NCBI GenBank assembly: GCA_963855995.1
Contig: OY979718.1
Span: 2,751,501 to 2,815,500, forward strand
DNA length: 64,000 nt
Reading direction: 5' to 3'
Origin: Muricea muricata
Taxonomy: Eukaryota > Cnidaria > Anthozoa > Malacalcyonacea > Plexauridae
This document shows positions 60,344 through 64,000 of this stretch, in pieces (position 1 is the first letter of the stretch; each line of letters starts with the position of its first letter). The notes under the pieces are model-generated. The model was given only the letters and a program-made list of their open reading frames with translations, made no database searches and was not told the origin of the DNA. Both the position numbers and the translations under genes were made by a program.

Positions 60344-60684
60344 ATTGAAACATACCCATTAGAAATGAAAAATTAGAAACGTTTCAAAAAGACGCAAATA
60401 CTTATTTTCTCAAACAAAATTAATGTCTAGCTCAAATCAAACAGTTGTAGAGTTAAGTGACCTGAGCTTTAGATAAAAATTGGTTTACCTCAATATTTTT
60501 TGATCGATTATTGTGTTTTAATCACTTTGATCGGTTGTCTTTACGGTGCATCTAGACAGAGGAAAATAGAAACTCAGTCATATGTGTATCAGTACATTTA
60601 TCTGAAATTTATAAAGCGAAATTTCGAGCTAGTAAGCAAACAGAAACAACCAATACATACGTAGAGTAGTTAGAGAATACTTAC

Positions 60685-60775
60685 ATGTGTAATAATTATC
60701 CAATATCGTTGATGTCCAACAACACTGCAGCGATTTTCGTTGCGTCTTCAGATCGGAGAAGAAGACAGACGCCAT
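60685..60775 (-). CDS. Candidate first coding exon of an unknown gene
   Basis: ATG 60775 in a good context (AAGATGG) encodes MASVFFSDLKTQRKSLQCCW, with a consensus donor (CAT|GTAAGT) at 60684. It would lie opposite to the plus-strand candidate exons, so at most one of the two models may be right. No family recognised. 60776-61657 shows no gene I can support. Confidence 0.25.
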
Positions 60776-61657
60776 CTTGATTTTAAAATTTTCTCGCCGA
60801 CGCCATATGTTCGTTCTCAATTTTTCCCCATCTCTTTAACTTTTTAGCTCGAGTTTACCCCAGATGTCTTCTTTATGTTTTCGTCGCCATTTCTGTGTAA
60901 TCCTGCGCCATTTCTGTGGAACTTTAAAGACTTTTGGTGTCTAAATATTTAGTGCAAGAGGAGAGATTTTCAACGAAGCTTCGTGTTAGAGGAAATAGCA
61001 GCAAATGACGTCAGATGACCATTGTATGCCAGAAAATACCCGTATGTATTATGTTTGATCATCAATGTACGAAGGTGAAAATACGTTTTTATTGCCATAA
61101 TGAGGTGTTTTTTCCATTATTTCTAACTCAGGTCTTTCTTCTACTTCTTTACTTTTAGTTTACTTAGTTAATTCGCCTAAAAAACGTCTGTAAGGGACGT
61201 TTTGCAAAAAAAATTTATTTGCATGCTGATGAGCAAGGAAAGACCCGTTCGTGATTTCAACGGCAAACATCTTTCCCTCCGTGACCGAAAGGTGAAGGTA
61301 ACTGTCTTCCGAAATGCACGCATCGTTTGACTTTGAGCGGATCGGGAACCGTTCAAGCTCGACTGAGGTTGGACTTGTTCGGTCCCCGATCCACCCAAAA
61401 CTGAATTCAAAGCTGGACGTGCAGTGCAGGAAAACATTAGGCAGTACCGCGAGGCCAAGGAGGGAAACGTTATTTGCCTGCTGTTTTTAACTAATATTTA
61501 AGCAAATTTCTTTCTCTTTACTGTTTGGGACAGGCCTGTAGGGTTGGTGTATTGAAGACTTCTCGCCGTTGTTTCCCTTCGTTCAAGGGGTTAAGTTGTC
61601 TTCGATGAGAAATAACGACAAGAAGACTTCAAGGCACACTAATCTTACTGCAAACTA

Positions 61658-61695
61658 CAGTGTAGTGGTTTAGCTGACCAAACCACTACACTGTG
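61658..61695. repeat. Perfect 15-bp hairpin, 8-base loop
   Basis: ACAGTGTAGTGGTTT, loop AGCTGACC, then AAACCACTACACTGT. Isolated; no gene next to it. It is shorter than usual for a microRNA precursor. Confidence 0.6.
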
Positions 61696-61920
61696 CCAAA
61701 TATATATGGCGGGCGTCTTCCCAAAGCTTACGGTACAAGCATGGATGGCAAAGTTGCGCAAACACTTTAAAAGCCTTCAAATAAGCGTTTTCTTTCGGTA
61801 ATAAGTCAAAGGCGACAGCGCTAACTAAATCAAAGCTGTCTGGTCATGTTTTAAATTGTTTAGCTATGATTAACGATATTTTATGGCGAAGTCTTTGCAA
61901 GAAGGAAAGTCAGGAAAAGC

Positions 61921-62991
61921 GCAAAATTAATAACTGTTGTCTTTGTTGACTTTCTGTGGGCCGTTTCCTTCTTGACGAGCTTGATATGCCATTACGTTCA
62001 GTGTCCTTGATATAGGAGTCATTTGTTTATGGCCTTGGGTTTAATTCCCAAACACTGAATGGCAGTCTTTAGCTCTTGTTTCGACTAATGAGATAACATT
62101 GCAACAAGATGGCCCTCCGTTCTCACTTTGAAATATGCACGCCTGTAACCAATTTGTCAACATACACAAACAACGACAGACAAACGCATAGTATATTCTA
62201 TAAGCCTTAGCTCAGAACTCAGCGATTCAGTTTGTATCAACGAGAAAGCTTGACGCCTCACAGCTTGCATATAGCTGTGCATTTTATGTCACAAGTAAAC
62301 TGAGTGCATCGCAGTTGGCTTAAAGTTACCAGTGCCGCCACTACAGTTAAAAGCTCCCATTTAAATCATTTCGTATTTTACACAAAGCATGACATATTGA
62401 CTAGGCACAGTATAACACAGTGCCATCTTGTTGCAATGTTATCTCTCATTACTTAAAAGAGCTTAAAAGAACTGGAATAACATTGCAACAGAATAGCTTT
62501 GCGTTATGCTGTTTCTAGTCAATATGTCACGCTGTAACCGATTTGAGATTCAGTTTGAGTAAAATATGAATAGGTGCTTTTAACTGTACTGGCGGCACTG
62601 AGGGTAACTTTACTTCGGGATTTTAAGACAGCGGTGATGTACTTACTTTACTTGTGACATACAAAATGGACAGTTATGTGCAAGCTGTGAACGACAAGCT
62701 TTCTCGTTGATTCAAACTGAACAGCTGAGTTCTGAGCTAAGGCTTATAGAATATACTATGCGTTTGTCTGTCGTTGTTTAGGCAAAAGAATAACCCAGTC
62801 CCATCATGTGGCAATGTTATCTCGTTACTTGAAAGAAATACTTAAAACTGCCATTCAGTGTTTGGGAATCAAACCCAAGGCCATAAGTAAATGACTCCTA
62901 TATCAAGGACACTGAAGGTAATGGCACATCAAGCTCGATCAAGAAGAAAACGGCCCACGGAAAGTGAAAAGACAACAGTTATTAATTTTGC
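61921..62991. repeat. 1.07-kb foldback (long inverted repeat)
   Basis: The left arm from GCAAAATTAATAACTGTTGT and the right arm ending ACAACAGTTATTAATTTTGC are imperfect reverse complements over about 530 bases, with the centre near 62456. Landmarks on both arms: CTTGATATAGGAGTCATTTG, ACACTGAATGGCAG, CGACAGACAAACGCATAGTA, CCTTAGCTCAGAACTCAG and CAGTGCCGCC. Each arm also contains its own inverted pair (GAGATAACATTGCAACAAGA at 62090 and its inverse at 62425). Confidence 0.85.
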
Positions 62992-62999
62992 AAATTTCG

Positions 63000-63424
63000 A
63001 CCTCCCTTTAAATGTCTTGCCCCATTTAGATGTTTTGCAATTTGGGCATCTAATTTTCTGCCGCAGGTTTCAATTGGTAACTTTACAAGACTTGCTAAAC
63101 TTATTGCTCTGTAGTGACCCATTCCCCCCACTCTCTCCACCTCATAGATGCAGAGATGATAGTAATAGAAATAAAATAGAAATATTTTATCTTTTTAGTG
63201 AGAAAAATCCTCGTGGTAGATGTGTTATAATTTCATCTGCACACATAGATAAATTTCTCGAAACACTTGCAACACACGACATCCCACACAATCCTTCGGA
63301 AAAAATACAGAATTTGCTTGGGAAACCGACAAAGTTCAAGGAATTAAGAAAAGACAATGACTGCCAAGAAATTATTTTGAATACCATTTTTGACTTCGAG
63401 GAAAGTTACAATTCTACGCCCTAA
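63000..63424 (+). CDS. Candidate last exon of an unknown gene
   Basis: An open frame runs from within the foldback arm (ATG 62891) to TAA 63424, but its first 34 codons are foldback repeat. A better reading is an exon entered at the acceptor TGCCCCATTTAG (about 63032). It encodes VLQFGHLIFCRRFQLVTLQD, then FYLFSEKNPRGRCVIISSAH, DKFLETLATHDIPHNPSEK and a charged end (KELRKDNDCQEII). Composition is protein-like; no domain recognised. AATAAA occurs at about 63862. 63425-64000 holds nothing else. Confidence 0.35.
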
Positions 63425-64000
63425 TTTTTTGGGGGAATTAGGGTTTATGAATTAAAAGGCAGTGGTCTCTTAGGGGCCACTTTAGCATTTGCCTGTGTTT
63501 GAAACAGTTCCCCAATAATTACAGCCCATACAACTTTAGAAAGAACTTACTGTGAACAGATATCAAACTTTTTGATTCAAGCAGAACTTTGACGTTTCAA
63601 GCACATGTCCTTCACTTGTATTGTTTAAATAGTGAAAGATCATATATTTTTCTGCGAACAATGTAAAATTTAAAATTATTAAGTGTAACAAGTTTCATAT
63701 CAGAATATTGATTGCTACAAATTTTAAACACTTTAATTATTATTTTATGCAACGCTGTAAGCATAATTTATAGTAATATACTGCCACGCACAGCGAACTA
63801 AAATAGTCATTTTTTAGAAATCCTGGCTATCTTTTAGTGTATGTCTGCCCATGAGGTAATTAATAAAGCTAGATGAGAACATCTCAATGAAACATTCAGT
63901 CTGTCGAGACCTTGAAGTAATTATATAATAGTAAAGACAATGACCCTATACCGCAGCGATGCATTTATAGCTTGCATGACTATACCATACTCCATTCTTC

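Noticed and set aside
61177..61458. 93-codon minus-strand ORF
   Set aside because: No domain, no splice context, and the opposite strand reads equally well in short pieces; it may be old repeat DNA.
62891..62995. ATG 62891 as the true start of the 177-codon ORF
   Set aside because: The first 34 codons are foldback repeat; an internal or last exon is more likely.

Overview
This is eukaryotic, animal nuclear DNA: genes have introns with GT-AG borders, TATA boxes and AATAAA signals are recognisable, and transposons of many classes fill most of the space. The mix (DUF6589 gene, KIAA1586-like hAT-derived gene, FLYWCH/MULE, Harbinger, a Polinton/adintovirus-like element, many TA-class and hAT MITEs) best suits a marine invertebrate, most likely a cnidarian. 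That assignment is inferred from repeat and gene content only.

Layout. 0.5-4.7 kb: an apparently intact four-exon minus-strand gene (865 codons by my splice model) joining a ZAD-like zinc finger to a DUF6589 protein. 5.0-13.7 kb and 32.95-42.5 kb: two direct copies (A and A') of one 8.7-9.5 kb segment. Each carries a glycine-rich secreted protein gene on the minus strand, a glycine-rich EF-hand secreted protein gene on the plus strand, and a ghost of a further copy. 13.7-15.3 kb: a broken LINE. 15.35-25.5 kb: a decayed Polinton-like element (structural genes, integrase remnant, small membrane proteins, GIY-YIG nuclease, protein-primed type B DNA polymerase), itself hit by two Harbinger fragments. 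26.0-28.5 kb: a dead Tc1/mariner DD37E element with a hAT inside it. 29.2-29.7 kb: a third type of glycine-rich EF-hand gene. 42.5-47.6 kb: LINE fragments, a 131-unit AAT microsatellite, a broken KIAA1586-like gene and a MULE fragment. 47.6-64 kb: mostly non-coding DNA with nested MITEs, SINE pieces, a 1.07 kb foldback and a few candidate exons of unknown genes.

The most coherent biological story is the cluster of five small secreted proteins. All share a signal peptide, a Cys just after it, a long GGN-type glycine repeat, a basic (proprotein-convertase-like) site and a C-terminal segment that in three of the five carries EF-hand loops. The A and A' EF-hand genes have diverged mainly in the mature C-terminal part, while the DNA around them stays nearly identical. 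This suggests fast-changing secreted effectors or matrix proteins; function cannot be read from sequence.
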